From an uncultured Clostridia bacterium (GTDB lineage Bacteria > Bacillota > Clostridia > Oscillospirales > Acutalibacteraceae): DNA of 53,039 nucleotides. Under the pieces are notes generated by a model. It worked only from the letters and a program-made list of their open reading frames with translations, ran no database searches and was not told the DNA's origin. How positions within the stretch are numbered: position 1 is the first letter of the stretch; every line of letters starts with the position of its first letter. The stretch covers positions 1 through 53,039 of the forward strand of contig CALWDJ010000015.1 of NCBI GenBank assembly GCA_944376655.1, given 5' to 3'. Made by a program: the position numbers and the translations under genes. This document shows, piece after piece, positions 17,528-26,034 of this stretch.

Positions 17528-18337
17528 TTATCTGTTTTTATATATATTTCTGAATTCCGTAGGAGAAATTCCCGTCTCCTGCCTGAATTCGCGGCTGAAA
17601 TTACTGTGGTCGCTGAAACCGCAGGACGCTACAATACGGCTTACCGGCATATCGGACGAAGCCAGCAGCTTTTTCGCCGCCGTAATCCTGCATAGCCGCA
17701 GATAGTTCATAACCGACGTTCCGGTTATTTTCCTGAAGGAATGCGCGAGATAAGACGGGCTCAGGCTGTATTGTGCCGCAATACCCTCAAGGGTATAGTC
17801 CGCTGAATAATTGCAGAAAAAAACTTTTTTGATTTCCCTGACGATTTCCGAAAGTCCTTTCTCATATTCGGAGAAAAGCTCCGGACGGTACCTGTAAAGC
17901 AGCGCGAGCAGGCGGTACAAAAGCAATTCAAGCACATATCCGCTTAATTTTCCGCCCTCGGAATACTCCTTTTCCATATTGTTCAGAACAGCCGTATATT
18001 CCACGGCGCAGGGCGATACATCAATTACACTGCGAAAACTCGCCGGTCTGTTCACAAGCACCGACAGCAGCATTTCGTCTGTTTCCTTAAGCGAGACAGG
18101 CGACGGTGAAATACGCAGGATATACCGTTCGTAATTTTCGGTTTCCGCAGTTATCGAATGTCGTTCAAAGCGGTTTGTTATAACAAGCGAACCGGCGCAC
18201 GCCTTAAAGCGTTCCCCGTTTACCGTAACGCATGCCGCCCCGCTTTTTACAAACAGAAGCTGATTGCAGTCGTGAAAGTGCGTGCTTGTAGCCGCGCTGT
18301 CGCTCGAATGTTTTACCGACAAAACCAAATCTGACAT
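17528..18337 (-). CDS. AraC-family transcriptional regulator, divergent from the redox operon
   Basis: A 269-residue regulator with an N-terminal cupin sensor domain (HFHDCNQLLFV at about 20-30, then GSLVITNRFERH) and a C-terminal pair of AraC helix-turn-helices (LEGIAAQYSLSPSYLAHSFRK, then RIVASCGFSDHSNFSREFRQ). The frame opens to 18454, but GGGAGGCGG directly before the ATG at 18337, and a promoter at 18356-18384, show that 18337 is the start. It is divergent from the five-gene oxidoreductase operon beginning at 18481 and is its likely activator, sensing a sugar or aromatic substrate. The operon promoter lacks a good -35 box, as expected for AraC activation. Confidence 0.88.
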   Translation of the reverse strand: MSDLVLSVKHSSDSAATSTHFHDCNQLLFVKSGAACVTVNGERFKACAGSLVITNRFERHSITAETENYERYILRISPSPVSLKETDEMLLSVLVNRPASFRSVIDVSPCAVEYTAVLNNMEKEYSEGGKLSGYVLELLLYRLLALLYRYRPELFSEYEKGLSEIVREIKKVFFCNYSADYTLEGIAAQYSLSPSYLAHSFRKITGTSVMNYLRLCRITAAKKLLASSDMPVSRIVASCGFSDHSNFSREFRQETGISPTEFRNIYKNR

Positions 18338-18355
18338 TTTTCCGCCTCCCTTGAT

Positions 18356-18384
18356 ATTATAATGCCCATAGCGCAAAAAAGCAA
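18356..18384 (-). promoter_or_regulatory. Sigma-A promoter of the araC regulator
   Basis: Minus strand: TTGCTT (18384-18379), 17-bp spacer, TATAAT (18361-18356). It leaves a very short leader before the ATG at 18337. Confidence 0.65.
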
Positions 18385-18441
18385 TATTTACATAATTAAG
18401 AGCATTTATAATATAGAAAAAACTTATCGGCAGCTTTACAA

Positions 18442-18447
18442 TATAAT
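18442..18447 (+). promoter_or_regulatory. Probable -10 element of the oxidoreductase operon
   Basis: TATAAT at 18442-18447 with no recognisable -35 box at 17 bases. This suggests activator-dependent initiation by the divergent AraC protein, with binding sites expected in 18385-18425. Confidence 0.45.
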
Positions 18448-18480
18448 AAAACAACTGTACAGAAAACAGGACGGTGTGAA

Positions 18481-19803
18481 ATGAGCAAGGTATACACAGA
18501 CAAAAACAGCTTTCTGAATGAAAATTCCGCTCTGAATACAGGGCTTCCCTACACTGACGACATTTCGGTACTCGGGGAGGAACTGACTGTCGGCGGCACA
18601 GTATTTAAAAACAGGCTTGCCTGTCAGGCTATGGAAGGGTGCGACGGTACAGCCGACGGACGTCCCGACGGGCTTACAAGGCGCCGTTACGGGCGTTTTG
18701 CGAAGGGCGGCGCCGGAACCATATGGTTTGAAGCCACCGCGGTTATGAAAGAGGGACGGGCAAACCCGCGCCAGCTTTACATAAATGAGAACAGCCTTGA
18801 TTCCTTTAAGCGGCAGGTAGAGGAAATTAAAAAAACCGGAATGAGGGAAAACGGCTTTGAGCCGGTTGTAATAATGCAGGCTACCCATTCGGGCAGGTAC
18901 AGCAGGCCCGACGGGACTCCGAAACCGCTTATCGCCTACAACAACCCGATATTTGAAAAGGAGTCCCCGATACCCGAAAGCGCGGTAGTGACCGATGAAT
19001 ACCTCGACCGTGTGGGTGAGGCGCTTATCGGCGGCGCGCGGCTTGCCGAAAAAGCCGGTTTTGACGGTGTTGATATAAAGTGCTGTCACAGATACCTTAA
19101 TTCCGAGCTGCTTTCGGCTTACACGAGAAAGGGCAGATACGGCGGCAGTCTTGAGAACCGCACACGGCTTTTACGGGAAAGCATAAAAGGTGCAAAGGAG
19201 ATATGCTCAGACAAATTCATAGTATCCTCACGCCTTAACGTATATGACGGCTTCCCCTATCCCTACGGCTTCGGCGTAGCTCCTGACGGCGGTACGGAAT
19301 TCGCCCCGAGCGAACCGGCATGGCTTATAGGTGAGCTTTATAAGGCAGGGGTAAGAATACTCAACATAACAATGGGCAATCCCTATTTCAATCCTCACGT
19401 GAACCGCCCGTTCGCGGCGGGTCCCTACACGGCTCCCGAAGAGCCTCTTAAGGGTGTGGCGAGGGTGCTTAACGGCACGGCTGAGCTTAAAAAGGCTGTT
19501 CCGGATATGAAGCTCATCTGCTCCGCCGTTACCTATCTCGGCACGGCGGCGCCGAATGTCACGGCGGCGTTTATAAAAAACGGCGGGTTTGATATAGCGG
19601 GCTTCGGCAGAACCGCCTTCGCTTACCCTGATTTTGCTAACGACATACTTAAAAAAGGCGGTATGCAAGCCTCGAAAATATGTATCGCATGCTCAAAATG
19701 CACGGAAATTATGCGCTCCGGCGGAACGCCCGGCTGCGTTATACGGGATTCGGAAACGTATATGCCCTTATATAAAAAATACTGCGGAGGTGCTGTAAAA
19801 TGA
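18481..19803 (+). CDS. Old Yellow Enzyme-type NADH:flavin oxidoreductase with C-terminal Cys cluster
   Basis: A 440-residue FMN-binding TIM-barrel oxidoreductase of the OYE/2,4-dienoyl-CoA reductase family, which usually reduces alpha,beta-unsaturated carbonyls. Recognisable are RLACQAMEGCDG, THSGRYS, the CHRYLNSELLS block and YGGSLENRTRLL. Near the C-terminus C401, C404, C407 and C419 form a CX2CX2CX11C cluster like the 4Fe-4S site of dienoyl-CoA reductases (usually CX2CX3CX11C). The FAD/NADH half that normally follows (total ~640 residues) is absent, so another flavoprotein may supply electrons, perhaps the one encoded two genes downstream. First gene of the operon; its stop overlaps the next start (ATGA). 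Confidence 0.82.
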   Translation: MSKVYTDKNSFLNENSALNTGLPYTDDISVLGEELTVGGTVFKNRLACQAMEGCDGTADGRPDGLTRRRYGRFAKGGAGTIWFEATAVMKEGRANPRQLYINENSLDSFKRQVEEIKKTGMRENGFEPVVIMQATHSGRYSRPDGTPKPLIAYNNPIFEKESPIPESAVVTDEYLDRVGEALIGGARLAEKAGFDGVDIKCCHRYLNSELLSAYTRKGRYGGSLENRTRLLRESIKGAKEICSDKFIVSSRLNVYDGFPYPYGFGVAPDGGTEFAPSEPAWLIGELYKAGVRILNITMGNPYFNPHVNRPFAAGPYTAPEEPLKGVARVLNGTAELKKAVPDMKLICSAVTYLGTAAPNVTAAFIKNGGFDIAGFGRTAFAYPDFANDILKKGGMQASKICIACSKCTEIMRSGGTPGCVIRDSETYMPLYKKYCGGAVK

Positions 19804-20540
19804 ATAAATCAGCGATAGTTACGGGAGTTGCCGGAGGAATAGGCTACGCCACAGCCGCGAAGCTGCTTGACAACGGTTTTTCGGTCACGGGTATGGACAT
19901 CGCTCCGGAAACGGGCAGGGAATTAAAAGGGGATTTCACCTATTTCAGCGGTGATTTAAGCCACGCCGACGACCGGAAAGCGCTTATAGACGCCGCTATT
20001 GCCCACTGCGGCAGGATAGACGCGCTTGTAAATGTCGCGGGAGTCGCTCCGAAGGTAAGAGCCGACCTGCTCCAGATGACCGAGGAAAGCTATGATTTTG
20101 TTATGAACATAAACACCAAGGGCACGCTTTTCCTTACTCAGGCGGCGGCAAAGGAAATGATTAAAAACGACGGAGAAAATAAAGGCTGTATAGTTAATAT
20201 CTCATCAATGTCCGCTTACACAAGCTCGGTGAGCCGCGGCGAATACTGCATTTCAAAGGCGGGAGTAAGCATGATAACCGCCCTGTTTGCCGACAGACTG
20301 GCGGAATACGGAATTGCCGTAAACGAGATACGTCCCGGTATAATCGCTACCGGAATGACCGAAACCGTAAAGCAGAAATACGACAACCTGATTTTCAACG
20401 AGGGCATACTTCCGATAAAGCGCTGGGGACAGCCTGACGATATCGCTTCCGCGGTGCTGGCGCTTTGCAGCGGCTCTCTGCCCTATGTAACGGGACAGTC
20501 GATAGATGTTGACGGCGGCTTTCACATACGCCGTCTGTAA
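19800..20540 (+). CDS. Short-chain dehydrogenase/reductase (SDR)
   Basis: A 246-residue classical SDR with cofactor motif TGVAGGIG at 8-15, NVAG at 78-81 and catalytic S136, Y149 and K153 (YCISK). The closest well-known relatives by sequence style are FabG and sugar or steroid dehydrogenases. It should oxidise or reduce a hydroxyl/keto pair with NAD(P)H. It overlaps the upstream gene by four bases and has GGAGGTG before its ATG, so the two are translationally coupled. The substrate is unknown and must be read with the neighbours. Confidence 0.9.
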   Translation: MNKSAIVTGVAGGIGYATAAKLLDNGFSVTGMDIAPETGRELKGDFTYFSGDLSHADDRKALIDAAIAHCGRIDALVNVAGVAPKVRADLLQMTEESYDFVMNINTKGTLFLTQAAAKEMIKNDGENKGCIVNISSMSAYTSSVSRGEYCISKAGVSMITALFADRLAEYGIAVNEIRPGIIATGMTETVKQKYDNLIFNEGILPIKRWGQPDDIASAVLALCSGSLPYVTGQSIDVDGGFHIRRL

Positions 20541-20549
20541 GGTGGACAT

Positions 20550-22460
20550 ATGGAATATAAAAAATATTTTTATGAGGCGGTAGTGGTAGGCAGCGGAGCG
20601 GCAGGCTACAACGCAATATGCCGCTTAAACGGCGAAGGCGGCAAAAAAGCGGCGCTTGTGACCGAGGGACGTCTCTGCGGAACCTCGCGCAATACCGGCA
20701 GCGACAAGCAGACCTACTACAAGTTAGGTCTCGGCGGCGAATTTCCGGACAGTGTTGCAAAAATGGCTCACGACCTTTTCTCCTGCGGCTCGGTGGACGG
20801 CGACAACGCTCTCTGCGAGGCGGCGCTTTCCGCGCGCTGTTTTATGAATCTGTGCGAGTTAGGCGTTGAGTTTCCGGTAAACCGTTACGGTGAGTACATA
20901 GGCTACAAAACCGACCACGACCCGTATGAAAGAGCCACCTCTGCGGGGCCGCTGACCTCAAAATATATGACCGAGGCGCTTGAAAGGCAGGCGCTTAAAA
21001 GCGGCGCCGAAATATTTGACAATATGCTGGCGGTGGAAATCCTCAAATATAACGGAAGCGTATGCGGACTGCTCTGTCTTGAAAAGGAATCCGGAGACTT
21101 CGCTGTATTTTTCTGCACCGATATTATACTCGCCACCGGAGGCCCCGCCGGAATATACGCCGACAGCGTTTATCCCCACGGTCATACCGGCTCTACCGGA
21201 CTTGCACTCGAGGCGGGCGCGGCGCTCCAGAATATGACCGAATGGCAGTACGGTTTAGCGTCGCTCAACCCGCGCTGGAATGTTTCGGGAACATATATGC
21301 AGGTGCTTCCTGCCATAATATCAGTGGACGCGGATGGCACCGAGCGGGAATTTACCGGCGATTATTACGGGGACATTTATACCGCCCTTTCCGCCGAGTT
21401 TTTCAAAGGCTATCAGTGGCCGTTTGACAACCGCAGGGCGGCGGACGGCTCGTCGGTAATCGACCTGCTCGTATACAGGGAAACGGTGCTTTCGGGCAGA
21501 AGGGTTTATCTTGATTACACAAAAAATCCGTTCGGACTTGAAAACATTGAATTTGACAGGCTCTCTGTTGAGGCTTACACTTATCTTGAGAAAGCCGGCG
21601 CCTGCTTCGGCACTCCTTATGAAAGGCTTATGAAAATGAACGCCCCCGCCGTGGAGCTATACAGAAGCAAAGGCGTTGACCTTTCGCGCGAGCGGCTTGA
21701 AATAGCCCTCTGCGCGCAGCACAACAACGGCGGCATAGCGGTCGATATGTGGTGGCAGACCTGTGTACCCGGGCTTTTCGCCGCCGGCGAATGCGCCGGA
21801 ACCCACGGGATTTCAAGGCCCGGCGGCAGCGCACTTAACGCCGGTCAGGCAGGGTCGCTCAGAGCCGCGCAGTATATATGCGCGCATAATCGTACTCTGC
21901 CGGACAGAAATACACTTGAAGAAACAGCGGAAAAGGCGCTTGAAAAACATTTAAAGTACCGCGAAAAGACGCTTGAAAACACCGGGGATTCCGACACGCT
22001 GATAAAAAAAGCCGCCCGCCGCATGAGCGACAGGGGCGGGGCAATCCGCACAAAAGCCGATATGGACGCGGCGCTTCGCGGGATACTTGATGAGCTTGCC
22101 GCTCTTGAAGCTACGGCAGGGGTAAAGGACTTAAAAAATCTGTATAAATATTACAAGCTGAAAGACATTCTGACCGTTCAGGCGGCGGTGCTTACGGCAA
22201 TGTCCGATTTCGCGGAAAAAGTGCCGTTCACGCGCGGCTCGGCGCTTTACTTCTCGCCCGACGGCGTCAAGGCCCGGCAGCTTCCCGAATGCTTCCGCTT
22301 TGTGCCGGACAACGGCGGCTCCGCCGGAAAAATTCAGGAGGTTTCGCTTAAGGACGGAAAGTTCGCCACGCTCTGGCGGGACGTCCGCCCCATTCCCGAA
22401 AACAGAGACTTCTTTGAGAATGTCTGGCGGCAGTACCGTGAAAACAAAAATATATACTGA
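20550..22460 (+). CDS. FAD-dependent fumarate reductase/succinate dehydrogenase-like flavoprotein
   Basis: A 636-residue soluble flavoprotein with an N-terminal FAD-binding motif (VVVGSGAAG, GSGAAG at 14-19), the second FAD segment LATGGPAGIYADS, the capping-domain HTGSTGLALEAGA, and a final PGLFAAGECAG...RPGGSALN block seen in FrdA/SdhA/NadB relatives. A helical C-terminus resembles the SdhA tail. No signal peptide, heme domain or adjacent iron-sulfur subunit is present, so it is probably not a respiratory fumarate reductase. Such stand-alone proteins reduce diverse unsaturated organic compounds in gut anaerobes. It is third in the operon, 9 bp after the SDR, with AAGGTGG before its ATG. Confidence 0.85.
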   Translation: MEYKKYFYEAVVVGSGAAGYNAICRLNGEGGKKAALVTEGRLCGTSRNTGSDKQTYYKLGLGGEFPDSVAKMAHDLFSCGSVDGDNALCEAALSARCFMNLCELGVEFPVNRYGEYIGYKTDHDPYERATSAGPLTSKYMTEALERQALKSGAEIFDNMLAVEILKYNGSVCGLLCLEKESGDFAVFFCTDIILATGGPAGIYADSVYPHGHTGSTGLALEAGAALQNMTEWQYGLASLNPRWNVSGTYMQVLPAIISVDADGTEREFTGDYYGDIYTALSAEFFKGYQWPFDNRRAADGSSVIDLLVYRETVLSGRRVYLDYTKNPFGLENIEFDRLSVEAYTYLEKAGACFGTPYERLMKMNAPAVELYRSKGVDLSRERLEIALCAQHNNGGIAVDMWWQTCVPGLFAAGECAGTHGISRPGGSALNAGQAGSLRAAQYICAHNRTLPDRNTLEETAEKALEKHLKYREKTLENTGDSDTLIKKAARRMSDRGGAIRTKADMDAALRGILDELAALEATAGVKDLKNLYKYYKLKDILTVQAAVLTAMSDFAEKVPFTRGSALYFSPDGVKARQLPECFRFVPDNGGSAGKIQEVSLKDGKFATLWRDVRPIPENRDFFENVWRQYRENKNIY

Positions 22461-22471
22461 GGGTGAAATTT

Positions 22472-23215
22472 ATGTTCAGGACGGGACTTGTATCGGTATC
22501 TTTCAGGGATAAAACTCCCCCGGAAATAATAAAAGCGGCGGCAGGCGCGGGACTTTCCTGCATCGAATGGGGAAGCGACGTTCACGCGCCCTTTTCCGAC
22601 ACGAAAAAGCTCGCGGAAATAAAAAAAGAGTGCGGGGCAAACGGTATTGCCTGCTGCTCCTACGGGACATATTACAGAATAGGTCAGAATACCGACAGTG
22701 AGCTTATGCCCTACATTGAGGCGGCAAAAATCCTCGGGACAGACGTTTTAAGGCTCTGGTGCGGCACAAAAGGCGCCGCAGAATACACTCAAGCCGAGAA
22801 AAAAGAGCTGTATGAGCAGTGCGTAAGGCTTGCTGAGACAGCCGAAAAGGAAAACGTAAAGCTCTGCCTTGAATGTCACAACAACACGCTGACAGATACA
22901 GCCGACGAGACCGTAAAGCTGATGAAGACGGTAAATTCTCCTTATTTTAAAATGTACTGGCAGCCGAACCAGTACAAAACCGAAAAAGAAAATCTTGATT
23001 ACGCGAAAAAGATTTCCGGCATCACAGAAATAATTCACGCATTCAACTGGGAAGGAGACAGCAAATATCCGCTGGGCAGTGCAAAGGAAATCTGGCGTAA
23101 ATATCTCGGCGTGTTCGGCAACGGTACGGTGCTGCTCGAATTTATGCCGGACGGGAAAATCGAAAGTCTCGCCGGAGAAGCGGCGGCGCTTAAGAAAATT
23201 ACGGAGGTATTCTGA
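22472..23215 (+). CDS. Sugar phosphate isomerase/epimerase-like TIM-barrel protein
   Basis: A 247-residue xylose-isomerase-like (AP endonuclease 2 superfamily) barrel. ATG at 22472 with GAGGGTGA before it is preferred over the in-frame GTG at 22463. Visible landmarks are LSCIEWGSDVHAP, LRLWCGTKGA, the metal-ligand-type LCLECHNNT, and HAFNW with a final LLEFMPDG Glu. The usual D.GH metal motif is replaced by YWQPNQ, a form I associate with a subgroup of this family but whose effect on metal binding is unclear. Members isomerise or epimerise sugars, inososes or keto acids, and some take part in C-glycoside cleavage. Fourth in the redox operon. Confidence 0.82.
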   Translation: MFRTGLVSVSFRDKTPPEIIKAAAGAGLSCIEWGSDVHAPFSDTKKLAEIKKECGANGIACCSYGTYYRIGQNTDSELMPYIEAAKILGTDVLRLWCGTKGAAEYTQAEKKELYEQCVRLAETAEKENVKLCLECHNNTLTDTADETVKLMKTVNSPYFKMYWQPNQYKTEKENLDYAKKISGITEIIHAFNWEGDSKYPLGSAKEIWRKYLGVFGNGTVLLEFMPDGKIESLAGEAAALKKITEVF

Positions 23216-24217
23216 TGAAATCGGTATTTTTGTGTGAAAACGCTGACGCGGTAAAAAACGTTTATTCGGAAGACACGGTTTCTCTGCTCAAAAAAACCGC
23301 TGGAATCGATAAAAAAGTATACTCAAAAAACGATATTCTCTCCTCGCCGGACAGCTTCGGAAATACGGAATACATATTTTCCACATGGGGTATGTCACAG
23401 CTTTCAGCCGAGGAAATAAAGAAATTTCTGCCCTCGCTTAAATGCGTTTTTTACGCGGCGGGCACGGTACAGTATTTCGCGAGACCGTTTCTTGACTGCG
23501 GCGTAAAGGTTTTCAGCGCCTGGGCGGCAAACGCCGTACCCGTAGCCGAATACACCGCGGCGCAGATAATCCTCGCTAATAAAGGCTTTTTCAAGGCGCA
23601 GCAGAAAATGAGCGCCGGAAAAGTAAAAGAGGCAAAGGAAATCTTTTCTCATTACAAAGGCAATTACGGAGCGAAAGTCGGAATAATAGGCGCCGGAATG
23701 ATAGGTAAGCTTGTAATAAAGGCGCTTAAAGCCCACCGGCTCAGTGTTCTTGTTTTCGACCCGTTCCTGCCTGACAGTGCGGCCAAAGTGCTCGGAGTTA
23801 AAAAATGCGGACTTGAAGAGCTGTTTTCCTCCTGTTCAGTAGTATCCAACCACCTTGCCAACAACGAGCAGACAAAGGGCATGCTGACAGGAAGCCTTTT
23901 TTTCCTCAATGCCGCCATACAGCGTATTCCTCAATACCGGCAGAGGAGCGCAGGTGGTTGAAAGCGAGCTTGCCGACGTGCTTGAGGCGCATCCCGACCT
24001 TACGGCGATACTTGATGTTACAGAGCCGGAGCCGCCACTGCCCGACAGCAGGTTTTACACCCTTGAAAACTGTATCCTCACTCCGCATATTGCCGGAAGC
24101 AGCGGAAATGAGGTACACCGCATGGCGGAATATATGGCGGAGGAATTTTCACTTTACATAAGCGGCGCAAAAACCAAGTATGAGGTAACTCATAAAATGC
24201 TTGAAACAATGGCTTAA
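23215..24217 (+). pseudogene. D-isomer-specific 2-hydroxyacid dehydrogenase, split by a +1 frameshift
   Basis: Two overlapping frames (23215-23961 and 23909-24217) together make a complete 2-hydroxyacid dehydrogenase of about 333 residues, the normal family length. The first part has the NAD motif VGIIGAGMIG. The second has the catalytic set Arg (NTGRG), Glu (DVTEPEPP) and His (TPHIAG). The break is in a run of seven T at 23897-23903; removing one T restores LFSSMPPYSVFLNTGRG. As it stands the protein would lose its active site. This may be a sequencing or assembly error, slippage, or real inactivation. The start overlaps the previous stop (TGATG) with GGAGG before it. Last gene of the operon. 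Confidence 0.85.
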
Positions 24218-24236
24218 AGCAATATGTGAAAATTAT

Positions 24237-24284
24237 AAAAAATACGCGTCCCGAAAGCATTTGCTCTCAGGACGCGTATTTTTT
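24237..24284. terminator. Bidirectional terminator between the redox operon and DUF134-nifX
   Basis: A 15-bp perfect stem AAAAAATACGCGTCC/GGACGCGTATTTTTT between two convergent genes. The A and T runs serve as U tracts in both directions. Confidence 0.93.
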
Positions 24285-24295
24285 AAGCTGTCGCT

Positions 24296-25048
24296 CTATT
24301 TGCCGCATCCGTGCGCTCCGCAGGAATGCTCTTCCCCGTGACCGCATTCGTGATGATTGCAGTTTACTTCCGAGCTGTATTTAAGCTCGCCCGACAAAAG
24401 CGATTCGACCGCTTTATCGGTATCGCCGCTCACTCCGGCGTAAACCCTTATACCCGCCTTAGCGAGTGCCGCCATCGCGCCGGCGCCTATACCGCCGCAG
24501 ATAAGCGCGTCCGCGTTTTTGCTTTTTAAGAAATCCGCGAGCGCTCCGTGACCGTGACCGTTTGTATCAACAATCACGCTGTTTACAATACGGTTCTCCT
24601 CCACATCGTAAATTTTGAACTGTTCCGTATGTCCGAAGTGACCGAACACCATACCGTCTTCATATGTTACCGCTATTTTCATAACCGTTTTTCCTTCTTT
24701 CTTCGCTTTATATGCCTGCTTTTTTACGCAGCTTTTTTCTCCGCAGATGCTGTTGACGCCGTCGCAGAGACTGACATCTCCTCCCGAAATTTTAAGAGGA
24801 AGCCCCTCTGTAAGCGCTTCGGCAATCTTTTTTCTCGCCGAATCGTAAATTTTCTGCACGGTCGTTCTGCCGACACGCAGATACCCGCAGCATTGTTCCT
24901 GTGATAGACCCTCCCTGTCAATCAGCCGGATTGTCTCAAACTCGTCGTATGACAGTATTACCTGCTTATCCTCCCTGCCATTCAGCGGAGAGAACTCTTT
25001 TATACAGGGAAACCGGCATATCCTTCTGCATTTGACCGGCCGCGCCAT
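24296..25048 (-). CDS. DUF134 (HTH) - NifX/NifB-type iron-molybdenum-cofactor-domain fusion with His/Cys-rich tail
   Basis: A 250-residue protein. The first ~95 residues are a DUF134 sigma-70-region-4-like DNA-binding domain (MARPVKCRRI start; SQEQCCGYLRVGRTTVQKIY as the helix-turn-helix). About 120-225 is a dinitrogenase iron-molybdenum cofactor (NifX-like) domain (KIAVTYEDGMVFGHFGHTEQF, then ICGGIGAGA). The C-terminal tail (NCNHHECGHGEEHSCGAHGCGK) is rich in His and Cys and should bind metal. The frame opens to 25096, but the promoter at 25068-25096 and GGAGG place the start at the ATG at 25048. Divergent from a ZIP transporter, it may be a metal- or Fe-S-responsive regulator. Confidence 0.82.
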   Translation of the reverse strand: MARPVKCRRICRFPCIKEFSPLNGREDKQVILSYDEFETIRLIDREGLSQEQCCGYLRVGRTTVQKIYDSARKKIAEALTEGLPLKISGGDVSLCDGVNSICGEKSCVKKQAYKAKKEGKTVMKIAVTYEDGMVFGHFGHTEQFKIYDVEENRIVNSVIVDTNGHGHGALADFLKSKNADALICGGIGAGAMAALAKAGIRVYAGVSGDTDKAVESLLSGELKYSSEVNCNHHECGHGEEHSCGAHGCGK

Positions 25049-25067
25049 CTTCATCGCCTCCGGATTT

Positions 25068-25096
25068 ATTTTAGCACCGTTTATGACATATGTCAA
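25068..25096 (-). promoter_or_regulatory. Sigma-A promoter of DUF134-nifX gene with overlapping palindrome
   Basis: Minus strand: TTGACA (25096-25091), 17-bp spacer, TAAAAT (25073-25068). A perfect 12-bp palindrome TGACATATGTCA (25084-25095) overlaps the -35 box and lies 10 bases from the divergent promoter, so it is a candidate operator. Confidence 0.65.
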
Positions 25097-25104
25097 TAAC
25101 CTCG

Positions 25105-25133
25105 TTGACTTGCGGAGACGGTTATGATATACT
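25105..25133 (+). promoter_or_regulatory. Sigma-A promoter of the ZIP transporter gene
   Basis: TTGACT (25105-25110), 17-bp spacer, TATACT (25128-25133), facing the start at 25196. Confidence 0.65.
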
Positions 25134-25195
25134 TAAACCGCAAAAAAATAAAAAAATAAAACTTATTTTATTCTTATTACTTAACGGAGAAATGT

Positions 25196-25948
25196 ATGGA
25201 AATTGTTTTGCTGACTTCGCTCGGCGTCGGCGGTGCGACTGTTGTCGGAGCCGTTGCCGGTCTTTTATTCAAACGCATATCGCACAGATTTTCGGATATT
25301 GTGCTTTCTTTCGCGGCGGGAATAATGCTCGCCGCCGCTATACTTGGGCTCGTTTTGCCCTCGCTTGAGTACGGCGGCAAATACGGTTTAGCCGTAACAG
25401 TTGCCGGCATATTTGCCGGAGCGTTATGTCTTAACCTTATCGACCGCCTTGTTCCCCATCTTCACAGGCTTATGGGCACGGATACTGAACCGCACTCAAA
25501 CGCTGATTTAAACAAGGTCCTCCTTTTCGTACTGGCGATAGCTATTCACAATCTGCCTGAGGGAATTGCGGCCGGCGTAGGCTTCGGCTCAGGCGACAAT
25601 GCGGGCGCGCTCGTTATAGCCGGCGGTATAGCTCTCCAGAACATACCGGAGGGTATGGTTATAATAGCTCCCATGCTTGCCGCCGGAGTTTCGCCGCGCA
25701 AGACCTTTATCTGCGCCGTTTTTACAGGTCTTATAGAGGTTATAGGCACCCTTGCCGGATATTTTGCGGTAAGCATATCATCGGCTGTTCTGCCCTTTGC
25801 GCTTGCTTTCGCCGGAGGCACAATGCTTTACGTGATAAGCGACGAGATGATACCCGAAACCCACGCCCACGGAAGTGAGCGCGGCGCGACCTACGCCCTG
25901 CTTGTCGGTTTCGCGGTTATGCTTGTGACCGATACTTTGCTCGGATAA
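25196..25948 (+). CDS. ZIP-family divalent metal transporter
   Basis: A 250-residue membrane protein with about eight membrane segments that should import zinc, iron or manganese. The two metal-binding signatures are HNLPEG at 118-123 (TM4) and QNIPEG at 148-153 (TM5), where Gln replaces the more usual His. The cytoplasmic loop before TM4 carries His residues (PHLHRLMGTDTEPHSN). ZupT-like length. It is divergent from the DUF134-NifX gene with a shared 147-bp control region, so metal-dependent co-regulation is plausible. A terminator follows directly. Confidence 0.9.
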   Translation: MEIVLLTSLGVGGATVVGAVAGLLFKRISHRFSDIVLSFAAGIMLAAAILGLVLPSLEYGGKYGLAVTVAGIFAGALCLNLIDRLVPHLHRLMGTDTEPHSNADLNKVLLFVLAIAIHNLPEGIAAGVGFGSGDNAGALVIAGGIALQNIPEGMVIIAPMLAAGVSPRKTFICAVFTGLIEVIGTLAGYFAVSISSAVLPFALAFAGGTMLYVISDEMIPETHAHGSERGATYALLVGFAVMLVTDTLLG

Positions 25949-25957
25949 TTAAAAAAT

Positions 25958-25995
25958 AAAAGTCTTCTGATTTCAAAAAAATCAGGAGACTTTTT
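25958..25995 (+). terminator. Intrinsic terminator of the ZIP transporter gene
   Basis: Stem AAAAGTCTTCTGAT/ATCAGGAGACTTTT with one wobble pair, followed by a T run on the plus strand, 10 bases after the stop codon. Confidence 0.85.
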
Positions 25996-26034
25996 AAGTT
26001 TACACAGTCGCAGTATTCGACTCTGTCGGTTCGG

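Noticed and set aside
23890-23910. Programmed +1 ribosomal frameshift in the hydroxyacid dehydrogenase
   Set aside because: No known +1 shift stimulator (in-frame stop with rare codon, upstream Shine-Dalgarno at set spacing or pseudoknot) is visible. A homopolymer indel is simpler.
18481-24217. Direct assignment to the equol (dzr-ddr-tdr) or bile-acid (bai) pathway
   Set aside because: The family trio is similar, but the first enzyme lacks the C-terminal half, and the isomerase and 2-hydroxyacid dehydrogenase do not belong to those pathways.
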